Below, in pieces: positions 1 to 5,940 of a stretch of 7,088 bases of DNA (position 1 is the stretch's first letter; each line of letters begins with the position of its first letter). The DNA is from Pseudomonadota bacterium (lineage in GTDB: Bacteria; Pseudomonadota; Alphaproteobacteria; Rhizobiales; Xanthobacteraceae). The notes beneath the pieces were generated by a model. The model was not told the origin of the DNA. It saw only the letters and a program-made list of their open reading frames with translations, and searched no databases. Position numbers and translations under genes: made by a program. The stretch spans positions 1 through 7,088 of the forward strand of contig CAUJKG010000234.1 in the NCBI GenBank assembly GCA_963205465.1, read 5' to 3'.

Positions 1-2
1 CG

Positions 3-1022
3 ATCGACCTGATGCACGCGCAGACCGATCTCGCGCTCGCGGGCGGACTGGAGACGCAGCAAGCGCGGATCGCAAAAGCCGGCCGCTACGTCGCCAACGC
101 CGGCATGAGCCTCGCGCGGATCGAGATCGCCGCTTCCGCAGCCATCGCGCTCATCGGCGCGGGACTGACCTTGTCGCTGCTCGTGATCGGCGCGAAAGCG
201 ATAGAGGCCGGCACGCTCGACGGACCCTTGATGGCGATGCTCGTGATCGGCGGCTTCGCGGCGCTCGAAGTATTTGCTCCGCTCCGCCGCGGCGCGATCG
301 AGATGGGACGCATCGCCTTCTCGGGACGCAGACTGGCCGCACTCGCGCAAACCGAACCGGCCCCGGATCACCGGACTATCGACGCGGAAGGCTCCGCCGT
401 CGAACTCTCCGGCGTCACCTACCGGCATGGGCCGCATGCGGCACCCGTGCTCGAAAACTTCTCGTTGTCTGTGCGTGTGGGCGAGCGCGTCGCGCTCACC
501 GGCAAAAGCGGCAGCGGAAAGTCGACGCTGCTTTCTTTGATTGCGGGACTGGCCGCACCCGAGCGAGGCGGAATCCACATTCGCGACGAGGGCAAACGCC
601 CCGCACTCGGCCTGCTTACGCAGCAGACGGAATTGTTCAGAGGCACGATCGCCGAGAACCTGCGGATCGCAGCGCCCGATGCGCCTGATGCGGCGCTCTG
701 GCAGGCGCTCGAAGTCGCGGAACTGGCCGGAAAAATCCGCGGATTCCCCGAAGGACTGGCATGGCAGCTCGGCGAAACCGGTGCCGGTTTTTCCGGCGGC
801 GAATTGCGGCGGCTTGCGCTCGCGCGGCTGGTGCTGCGCAATCCTTCGATCTGGCTACTGGATGAGCCCACGGCCGGGATGGATGAAGCACTGGCGGAGC
901 GTGTGCTCGCCAATCTCGGCCGTCATGCAGACGGGGCGACCATGATCGTCGCCGCGCATCACCCGCGCGAAATCGCGCTTGCGAGCCGGACCGTTTCCCT
1001 GCCCGGCACCAAAAACGCTTGA
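3..1022 (+). CDS. cydC: Thiol reductant ABC exporter, CydC subunit (5' end outside window)
   Basis: C-terminal 339 residues of a fused membrane/ATPase ABC exporter half; the frame is open to the left edge, so the true start lies upstream and the ATG at 12 is internal. CydC pairs with CydD in the inner membrane; the heterodimer (linked to export of cysteine/glutathione and to heme handling) is required to assemble cytochrome bd. Numbering from the ATG at 12: two hydrophobic stretches near 40-60 and 70-95 are the last membrane helices. The ATPase domain follows, with Walker A GKSGSGKST at 164-172, a Q-loop in LLTQQTELF, ABC signature FSGGE at 260-264, Walker B LLDEP with D284/E285, and the H-loop histidine at about 316. 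All catalytic motifs are intact. The CydC assignment rather than a generic exporter rests mainly on cydAB directly downstream. The stop codon overlaps an FNR/FixK-type box. Confidence 0.9.
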   Translation: MDLMHAQTDLALAGGLETQQARIAKAGRYVANAGMSLARIEIAASAAIALIGAGLTLSLLVIGAKAIEAGTLDGPLMAMLVIGGFAALEVFAPLRRGAIEMGRIAFSGRRLAALAQTEPAPDHRTIDAEGSAVELSGVTYRHGPHAAPVLENFSLSVRVGERVALTGKSGSGKSTLLSLIAGLAAPERGGIHIRDEGKRPALGLLTQQTELFRGTIAENLRIAAPDAPDAALWQALEVAELAGKIRGFPEGLAWQLGETGAGFSGGELRRLALARLVLRNPSIWLLDEPTAGMDEALAERVLANLGRHADGATMIVAAHHPREIALASRTVSLPGTKNA

Positions 1023-1032
1023 TGTAAGTCAA
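1019..1032 (+). promoter_or_regulatory. FNR/FixK-family binding site upstream of cydA
   Basis: The sequence TTGATGTAAGTCAA is a TTGA-N6-TCAA dyad. It matches the FNR consensus TTGATNNNNATCAA at 9 of 10 specified bases and is typical of alphaproteobacterial FixK/FnrL sites. It overlaps the cydC stop codon (TGA, 1020-1022). Its centre is at 1025.5, so a class II site (-41.5) predicts a start near 1067. A weak -10, TACCGT at 1054-1059, sits about where needed, leaving a leader of roughly 34 nt before the cydA ATG. This would let cydABX be induced at low oxygen independently of cydDC. The motif is seen directly; the regulator is inferred. Confidence 0.75.
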
Positions 1033-1100
1033 GGCGGCGAAAGCGCCCCTTGCTACCGTTTCGCAAGCAAGCCTTCCGGCTTTTGCAGCGAGACTGTCCC

Positions 1101-2678
1101 ATGGAAATCGATGTCGTCACTCTTTCGCGGCTGCAGTTCGCACTGACAGCCATGTATCACTTTCTGTTCGTTCCCCTGACACTCGGGCTCGCGATCCTGC
1201 TCGCCATCATGGAAACGACCTATGTCATGACCGGCCGCGAGATCTGGCGGCAGATGACGAAGTTCTGGGGCACGCTGTTCGGCATCAATTTCGCCATCGG
1301 CGTTGCGACCGGACTCACCATGGAATTCCAGTTCGGCATGAACTGGAGCTATTACAGCCACTATGTCGGCGACATCTTCGGCGCGCCGCTCGCCATTGAA
1401 GGACTGATGGCCTTCTTTCTCGAAGCCACCTTCGTCGGTCTGTTCTTCTTCGGCTGGAACAAGCTCTCGAAACTGCAACACCTCGCCGCCACCTGGGCTG
1501 TGGCGCTCGGCACGAATTTTTCCGCGCTCTGGATCCTGATCGCGAACGGCTGGATGCAGCATCCGGTGGGCGCTGCGTTCAACCCGCAAACCATGCGCAT
1601 GGAAGTGACGAACTTCTATGACGTTCTGTTCAATCCGGTCGCGCAGGCGAAGTTCGTGCACACCGTATCGGCTGGCTACGTCACGGCAGCCATGTTCGTG
1701 CTGGGCGTCAGCGCCTGGTACCTCCTGAAAGGCCGCCACATCGAACTCGCCAAGCGTTCGATGGCAGTCGCCGCCAGCTTCGGTCTGCTCGGCGCGTTAA
1801 GCGTCGTCGTGCTGGGCGACGAAAGCGGCTACTCCGCCACCGAGCATCAGAAGATGAAGCTCGCCGTCATGGAAGGCATGTGGCACACGGAAAAAGCACC
1901 CGCGGGCTTCACTTTGTTCGGAATCCCCGACCAGGAGAAACGCGAGACGAAATATGCGATTCACGTGCCTTATGTGCTCGGCCTGATCGCGACACGTTCG
2001 CTCACGCAGGAAGTGCCCGGGATCGTCGATCTCGTGAACCGCGCCAAGCTCGACATCGCCAAAGGCGTCAAAGCCTATGACGCGCTGACCACCATTCGCT
2101 CGCAGAAAGGCCAGAACATCGAGCAGGCGACCAAGAACGCCTTCGAGGAAAACGGCCGCTATCTCGGCTACGCTTTTCTTCTGAAGCGCTACGTCGAGGA
2201 TCCGCGCAAGGCCACGCCGGAAATGATCGAGAAGGCGGCGTGGGATACCGTGCCCACGGTCTGGCCGATGTTCTGGTCGTTCCGCCTCATGGTCGGGCTC
2301 GGCCTTTACTTCATCCTGTTCACCGGCGTGTTCTTCTACCTCGCCTCCACCGGCGGCCTCGACAAACGCCGCTGGCTGTTGCGCCTCGCGGTGTGGTCGA
2401 TCCCGCTGCCGTGGCTCGCCGCCGAACTCGGCTGGTTCGTCGCCGAATATGGCCGCCAGCCCTGGGCCGTCGAAGGCGTGCTGCCCACCGCGATCGCGGT
2501 TTCGCATCTCGGCATCTGGGAAGTCGCGATCACCATGACCGGATTTGTCCTGTTCTACACCGTGCTTCTGGTCATCGAGATGAAGCTGATGCTCAAGGCC
2601 ATCAAGGCCGGCCCGCAGCCCGACAGGAACGCGGATGTCCCGCTGGTCGGCCGCGTCCAAACCGTTCCCGCGGAGTAA
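1101..2678 (+). CDS. cydA: Cytochrome bd ubiquinol oxidase subunit I (CydA)
   Basis: 525 residues, close to the 522 of E. coli CydA. This inner-membrane subunit oxidises quinol, carries hemes b558, b595 and d, and reduces O2 to water. Key residues are present at a consistent offset from E. coli: H20 (H19), E100 (E99), H187 (H186), K253/E258 (K252/E257 of the quinol site), M397 (M393), and E449 with R452 in the hallmark GRQPW segment. The periplasmic Q-loop (about 259-385) is the long E. coli-like form, with APAGFTLFG at 266 onward and YAFLLKRYV later; short-loop CIO-type enzymes lack this insert. The frame stays open upstream to a TTG at 1050, but the ATG at 1101 is chosen because the product then starts MEIDVVTLSRLQFALT as in the family and leaves room for the predicted promoter. 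The Shine-Dalgarno is weak. cydB follows after 5 nt. Confidence 0.97.
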   Translation: MEIDVVTLSRLQFALTAMYHFLFVPLTLGLAILLAIMETTYVMTGREIWRQMTKFWGTLFGINFAIGVATGLTMEFQFGMNWSYYSHYVGDIFGAPLAIEGLMAFFLEATFVGLFFFGWNKLSKLQHLAATWAVALGTNFSALWILIANGWMQHPVGAAFNPQTMRMEVTNFYDVLFNPVAQAKFVHTVSAGYVTAAMFVLGVSAWYLLKGRHIELAKRSMAVAASFGLLGALSVVVLGDESGYSATEHQKMKLAVMEGMWHTEKAPAGFTLFGIPDQEKRETKYAIHVPYVLGLIATRSLTQEVPGIVDLVNRAKLDIAKGVKAYDALTTIRSQKGQNIEQATKNAFEENGRYLGYAFLLKRYVEDPRKATPEMIEKAAWDTVPTVWPMFWSFRLMVGLGLYFILFTGVFFYLASTGGLDKRRWLLRLAVWSIPLPWLAAELGWFVAEYGRQPWAVEGVLPTAIAVSHLGIWEVAITMTGFVLFYTVLLVIEMKLMLKAIKAGPQPDRNADVPLVGRVQTVPAE

Positions 2679-2683
2679 GTCCC

Positions 2684-3838
2684 ATGATCCTATTCGAATT
2701 CATCGACTACGGTACGCTGAAAGTGATCTGGTGGGTGCTGCTTGGCATATTGCTGATCGGCTTTGCCGCCACCGACGGCTTCGACATGGGCGTCGCGACG
2801 CTCCTGCCCTTCGTCGCGAAGAACGATGTGGAACGCCGCGTTGCCATCAACACGATCGGCCCGGTCTGGGAAGGCAATCAGGTGTGGTTCGTGCTCGGCG
2901 GCGGCGCGATCTTTGCCGCCTGGCCGCCGCTCTATGCCGTCAGCTTCTCCGGTTTTTATCTGGCGATGTTCGTGGTGCTCGCCGCGCTGATCCTGCGCCC
3001 TGTGGGCTTCAAATACCGCTCGAAACGGCCGGACGCGGGCTGGCGGCGTAACTGGGATATCGCGCTCTTCGTCGGCGGCTTCGTTCCTGCGCTGATTTTC
3101 GGGGTCGCGGTCGGCAACGTGCTGCAGGGCGTGCCGTTCCGGCTCACCGAGGATCTTCGCACGATCTATGAAGGCAGCTTCTTCGGACTGCTCAATCCCT
3201 TCGCACTGCTCTGTGGCCTGTTGAGCGTCGCGATGCTCGTGATGCACGGCGGCGCCTGGCTTGCGGTGAAAGCCGGCGGCGTGGTCGCCGAACGCGGCAG
3301 GCGCTACGGTTCTTACGCCGCGCTCGCCGTGATCGTGCTCTTTGCCTTCAACGGGCTCGTGCTCTGGCTGATGGTGAAGGGCTATCGGATCGTCGACGGC
3401 ACCACGCCCAACATGCTCAGCAACCCGCTGTTCAAGACCGTGACGCGCGACGGCGCTTCCTGGTTCTCGAACTATGCGGCCTATCCATGGACGACGATCG
3501 CGCCCGCGCTCGGTTTCGCAGGGGCGGCCGGTGCTTTCATCGGACTCAGAGGACACAGCGAACTCATGACTTTCGTCGCGAGCAAGCTCTCGGTGTTCGG
3601 GATCATCTCGACGGTGGGGCTCAGCATGTTTCCCTTCATCCTGCCGAGTTCGATCGATCCGAAATCGAGCCTCACGGTGTGGGACTCGGCATCGAGCCAC
3701 GCCACGCTCTTCAACATGCTGATCGCGACCGTGATCTTTCTGCCGATCGTGCTTGCCTATACCGCCTGGGTATACCGGGTGCTGTGGGGCAAGGTCGACG
3801 AACGGACGATCGAGCGCGAACAGGAAACGATGTATTAA
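2684..3838 (+). CDS. cydB: Cytochrome bd ubiquinol oxidase subunit II (CydB)
   Basis: 384 residues against 379 in E. coli. CydB is the second large membrane subunit of cytochrome bd; it binds no heme of its own in the E. coli enzyme and supports the proton path to the active site. Family signatures are clear: GFAATDGFDMGV near 26-37, GPVWEGNQVW at 59-68, FAAWPPLYAVSFSGFY, RPVGFKYRSK, GNVLQGVPF and, near the C-terminus, MFPFILPSSIDPKSSLTVWD. E63 stands where E. coli has the proton-channel residue D58, a conservative acidic exchange. The Shine-Dalgarno GGAG (2672-2675) runs into the cydA stop codon and lies 8 nt before the ATG, so translation is probably coupled to cydA. The C-terminus has the usual charged tail ending QETMY. 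Confidence 0.97.
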   Translation: MILFEFIDYGTLKVIWWVLLGILLIGFAATDGFDMGVATLLPFVAKNDVERRVAINTIGPVWEGNQVWFVLGGGAIFAAWPPLYAVSFSGFYLAMFVVLAALILRPVGFKYRSKRPDAGWRRNWDIALFVGGFVPALIFGVAVGNVLQGVPFRLTEDLRTIYEGSFFGLLNPFALLCGLLSVAMLVMHGGAWLAVKAGGVVAERGRRYGSYAALAVIVLFAFNGLVLWLMVKGYRIVDGTTPNMLSNPLFKTVTRDGASWFSNYAAYPWTTIAPALGFAGAAGAFIGLRGHSELMTFVASKLSVFGIISTVGLSMFPFILPSSIDPKSSLTVWDSASSHATLFNMLIATVIFLPIVLAYTAWVYRVLWGKVDERTIEREQETMY

Positions 3839-3853
3839 AAAGGAAACCGTCTC

Positions 3854-3961
3854 ATGTGGTACTTCTCCTGGCTGCTCGGAATGCCGCTTGCCTGCACCTT
3901 CGCGGTGCTGAACGCGATGTGGTTCGAAATGCGCGAAGACGCGCGCAAGCAGAATCTCTAA
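3854..3961 (+). CDS. cydX: Cytochrome bd small subunit CydX
   Basis: A 35-residue protein starting MWYFSWLLGMPLACTFAVLN, with a single membrane helix (about 4-23) and a charged tail containing FEMREDARKQ. It resembles E. coli CydX (37 residues, starting MWYFAWILGTLLACSFGVI) in length, the MWYF-W-LG start, the LAC-F core and an acidic residue just after the helix. CydX binds CydA and stabilises the hemes of the bd oxidase. It lies 15 nt after cydB with an AAGGA ribosome site (3840-3844) 9 nt before the ATG, and is the last gene before the terminator. It is short enough for automated callers to miss. A longer open frame here (3487-4011) is a shadow with no family resemblance. Confidence 0.93.
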   Translation: MWYFSWLLGMPLACTFAVLNAMWFEMREDARKQNL

Positions 3962-3992
3962 GCAGGCAGACTTTCAAAAGCGTCTCACAAAC

Positions 3993-4035
3993 AAAAAACC
4001 CGCCCCGGTAACGCCGGGGCGGGTTTTTCTTTTTT
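3993..4035. terminator. Bidirectional rho-independent terminator
   Basis: Perfect 10-bp stem CCCGCCCCGG (3999-4008) with CCGGGGCGGG (4014-4023) around the loop TAACG. A run of six A (3993-3998) lies on the left and five T (4024-4028) followed by CT and five more T on the right, so A-T pairs extend the stem and a U-tract is made in either direction. It starts 31 nt after the cydX stop and lies 30 nt beyond the stop of the minus-strand small gene at 4066, serving both convergent units. Confidence 0.95.
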
Positions 4036-4065
4036 GAAATCCTTGCTCAGATTTTTAGCGTTTCG

Positions 4066-4173
4066 CTACTCGCGAAATTTGCGCGTCTGACGGTCGGCAT
4101 AATAAAGACCCAGACCGAATGCCAGAAACACCGCGATGATCGACGTCAATACCAGCATCGCTTCGGTCGACAT
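4066..4173 (-). CDS. Small single-pass membrane protein, family not recognised
   Basis: A 35-residue frame read from an ATG at 4173 to a TAG at 4066-4068. The product begins MSTEAMLVLT, has one hydrophobic helix (about 6-25, containing SIIAVFLAFGLGLYY) and ends in a short charged tail with ADRQTRKFRE. The basic tail suggests an outside N-terminus and cytoplasmic C-terminus by the positive-inside rule. Support for a real gene: a near-ideal Shine-Dalgarno GGAGGG (4186-4181) 7 nt before the ATG, an FNR/FixK-type dyad at the right upstream distance, and a terminator 30 nt downstream. It is not CydX-like: no MWYF start and no acid directly after the helix. A role linked to low-oxygen respiration is inferred only from the box and neighbours. 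Function unknown. Confidence 0.72.
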   Translation of the reverse strand: MSTEAMLVLTSIIAVFLAFGLGLYYADRQTRKFRE

Positions 4174-4180
4174 GCTGTTT

Positions 4181-4186
4181 CCCTCC
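4181..4186 (-). promoter_or_regulatory. Shine-Dalgarno of the minus-strand small gene
   Basis: GGAGGG on the minus strand, 7 nt ahead of the ATG at 4173-4171. It is the strongest ribosome site in the window and the main reason to accept this short frame and its start. On the + strand it serves no gene. Confidence 0.8.
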
Positions 4187-4229
4187 AACAATAGATGGGA
4201 ACAACATGCCGCTTGGTTCGCGCCGCGCC

Positions 4230-4243
4230 TTGATTCCAGTCAA
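4230..4243 (-). promoter_or_regulatory. Second FNR/FixK-family binding site
   Basis: Read on the minus strand it is TTGACTGGAATCAA (TTGATTCCAGTCAA on the + strand), a TTGA-N6-TCAA dyad matching 9 of 10 consensus positions. Its centre at 4236.5 predicts a class II start near 4195 on the minus strand, 22 nt before the small-gene ATG at 4173, and a weak -10-like TGTTGT lies at 4206-4201. In the + direction the corresponding -10 zone (about 4266-4271) is G/C only, so the site most likely serves the minus-strand gene. Effects on the divergent transporter gene, by activation or interference, remain possible. Confidence 0.68.
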
Positions 4244-4325
4244 AAGCCGCCTCTTCGCAAGTTGCCGCGGGACCGACAAACCTCTAACTGATCGGCTACG
4301 AAAATGGATCGGGAAGCGCCGCCCC

Positions 4326-5846
4326 TTGACTGACGAGAAGCAAACGCTGGACGCAGGCACGGCGGAACGCGGTCTGGCGCTGCGCTATTTCCTGCCGCTG
4401 CGCGAGGCGATCCTGCGCCCGGTCGCGGCACTCCGCTTTCGCTATGCCCCGCTTCTGCTGGTTTATTTCAGCTATGGCGCACTTGGGCTGATCGACGTCA
4501 GCCGCGATCTATGGGTGAAGGAAAGCCTCAGCCTTTCGCCTGCCGAACTCGCCGCGATCGGAGTCTGGCTCGCGCTGCCGTGGACCATCAAGATGGTGTT
4601 CGGCGAGCTCGTCGACAGCGTCCCGCTGTTTCGCTCGCAGCGGCGCGTGTACCTGGTCGCGGGCGCGCTCCTCACCGCGAGCGGGCTCCTCACCCTCGCG
4701 GGAGCCGCGGGCGGCTGGCTCACGTTTCTTGCTCCCGGCGGGCTCTATGTTCTGGGAGCGATCCTGGTCGTGCTCGGCACTGTCGTGCAGGATGTCGTAG
4801 CCGATGCAATTTCGACCGAAGTCGTGCAACGGACCGACGAGAACGGCGTCGCGCGCGACGAGAACGACGTTCGCGCCGAACTCGGCATGGTGCAGGTGCT
4901 CGGGCGTCTCGCACTTTCAGGAAGCATCCTCGCCGTCGCCGGTTTATCCGGCTGGGTCGCTTCGGTGTTGAGCCGCGAACAAGTCTTTCTGCTTGCGCTC
5001 GTAGTGCCGGCACTTTCGCTCGTGGCCGCATTCACCGCGTCCGAGAAGTTGGTGGAACGCCGTCCGGTCGACTGGCGCATTCTGATCGGCGGCATCGCAT
5101 TCGGGATCGCGGTCGTCGCCATCGGCCTGTTACGCGTGCCTTTCGGGCAGGAGATCATTTTTCTGATTTCCATGACCGTGGTTTGCGTGATGCTGGTGCT
5201 GGTGACGCGCGAGGTCAAACCCGAAACGCGCCGCGCGATCTTCTTCACTGCGATCATCATCTTCGCTTTTCGCGCGACGCCCGCGGTCGGCGACGGCTAT
5301 TTCTGGTGGACCATCGACGTCCTGAAATTCGACGAGAACTTCTACGGCGTGTTGCGGCAAACCGCGGCAATCATTTCAATTGCCGTGCTGTGGATTTTCT
5401 CCAAGCAGCTGACGGAATATTCGGTCCGCTCGGTATTGTTCTGGCTCACCGTGCTGGGTGCTGCGCTCTCGCTGCCGAACATCGGTCTCTATTACGGACT
5501 GCATGAATGGACCGAGCAAAATTTCGGCTTCGGCGCGCGCTCCATAGCCTTGATCGATGCCGCGACCAGTTCGCCCTTCGCCCAACTCAGCATGGTGCCC
5601 CTGCTCGCTTTGATCGCCTATTACGCGCCGAGTGGCCGCCGTGCGACGTGGTTTGCGCTGATGGCGTCCTTGATGAACCTCGCGCTGGTCGCGGGACAAC
5701 TGTTTACGAAATACCTGAACCAGTATTTCATCGTAGGCCGCGGCGCTTATGGCGAGCTTGGCGTGCTGCTGATCTGCGTCGTGATCGCGGGTCTTGCGAT
5801 CCCGCTGGTTGCGATTGCCCTCTTCGGCCGGCGGATCGAGCGCTAA
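4326..5846 (+). CDS. BT1/folate-biopterin-type MFS transporter
   Basis: 506 residues from the TTG at 4326; polytopic, about 12 membrane helices. Features of the BT1/FBT branch of the major facilitator superfamily (numbering from this start): first helix region at about 40-60; GELVDSVPLF followed by the basic loop RSQRR (D97, R103-R107), matching the usual SDSxP...RR loop; VVQDVVADAISTEV with D156 and D160, matching the DVxxDA motif; and FAFRATPAVGDGYFWW at 313 onward, like the family's W/R-ATPS-G-FF segment. Known relatives carry folate, biopterin or other small solutes; the substrate here cannot be read from sequence. The start is uncertain: the frame is open to an ATG at 4206, but the extra 40 residues are polar and basic with less G/C-biased codons and overlap the FNR/FixK-type box. 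GGGAAG at 4311-4316 lies 9 nt before the TTG. No terminator is seen before hmgA. Confidence 0.8.
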   Translation: MTDEKQTLDAGTAERGLALRYFLPLREAILRPVAALRFRYAPLLLVYFSYGALGLIDVSRDLWVKESLSLSPAELAAIGVWLALPWTIKMVFGELVDSVPLFRSQRRVYLVAGALLTASGLLTLAGAAGGWLTFLAPGGLYVLGAILVVLGTVVQDVVADAISTEVVQRTDENGVARDENDVRAELGMVQVLGRLALSGSILAVAGLSGWVASVLSREQVFLLALVVPALSLVAAFTASEKLVERRPVDWRILIGGIAFGIAVVAIGLLRVPFGQEIIFLISMTVVCVMLVLVTREVKPETRRAIFFTAIIIFAFRATPAVGDGYFWWTIDVLKFDENFYGVLRQTAAIISIAVLWIFSKQLTEYSVRSVLFWLTVLGAALSLPNIGLYYGLHEWTEQNFGFGARSIALIDAATSSPFAQLSMVPLLALIAYYAPSGRRATWFALMASLMNLALVAGQLFTKYLNQYFIVGRGAYGELGVLLICVVIAGLAIPLVAIALFGRRIER

Positions 5847-5874
5847 GCGGTTTCTGCGAGCATACCCCTCCAGC

Positions 5875-5903
5875 TTGACATTAGTTTCATATGTAACTAC
5901 TTT
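5875..5903 (+). promoter_or_regulatory. Sigma70-like promoter of hmgA
   Basis: A perfect -35 TTGACA (5875-5880) and a -10-like TACTTT (5898-5903) are separated by exactly 17 nt. The -10 keeps only the first two T-A bases and the final T of TATAAT. The predicted start near 5910 leaves about 30 nt of leader before the hmgA ATG. A palindrome fills the spacer. This is the clearest vegetative promoter in the window. Confidence 0.65.
5882..5899. promoter_or_regulatory. 18-bp palindromic operator, probably MarR-type
   Basis: TAGTTTCATATGTAACTA is a palindrome with 8 of 9 base pairs symmetric; only 5887/5894 breaks it. It occupies the spacer between -35 and -10 and reaches the first two bases of the -10, so a bound dimer would block RNA polymerase. 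Length, A/T richness and the continuous dyad fit a winged-helix repressor of the MarR family, common on aromatic-catabolism genes. The regulator's gene is not in the window. Confidence 0.65.
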
Positions 5904-5940
5904 TGCCGGACCCCATAGCCATTCGAGCCCGGAGACCGCC

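Noticed and set aside
1050..1100. Extension of cydA upstream to a TTG at 1050, adding 17 residues
   Set aside because: CydA proteins begin a few residues before the LSRLQFALT segment, as with the ATG at 1101; the extension would also overlap the predicted -10 region and has no visible ribosome site.
1797..2660. Long minus-strand open frame (287 codons) opposite cydA
   Set aside because: The antisense reading follows the G/C-rich third positions of cydA, is rich in R, H, E, D and G in the manner of shadow frames, and shows no recognisable domain.
2690..3700. Long minus-strand open frame (336 codons) opposite cydB
   Set aside because: It mirrors cydB almost end to end, has the charged low-complexity composition of a shadow frame and no family resemblance.
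3487..4011. Plus-strand frame of 174 codons running through the end of cydB and cydX into the terminator
   Set aside because: It overlaps two well-supported genes in another frame and translates the terminator stem; composition is rich in Arg and His with no domain.
4136..4149. A further TTGA-like dyad on the minus strand, TTGACGTCGATCAT
   Set aside because: The right half breaks the TCAA core, it lies within the small coding sequence, and no gene start is suitably spaced from it.
4055..4360. Minus-strand frame of 101 codons over the region between cydX and the transporter
   Set aside because: It crosses the regulatory zone and uses a different frame from the small gene with the strong Shine-Dalgarno; no motif or ribosome site supports it.
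5847..5874. Possible terminator after the transporter gene
   Set aside because: Only a few scattered short complementary bases are present, with no stable G/C stem and no T run.
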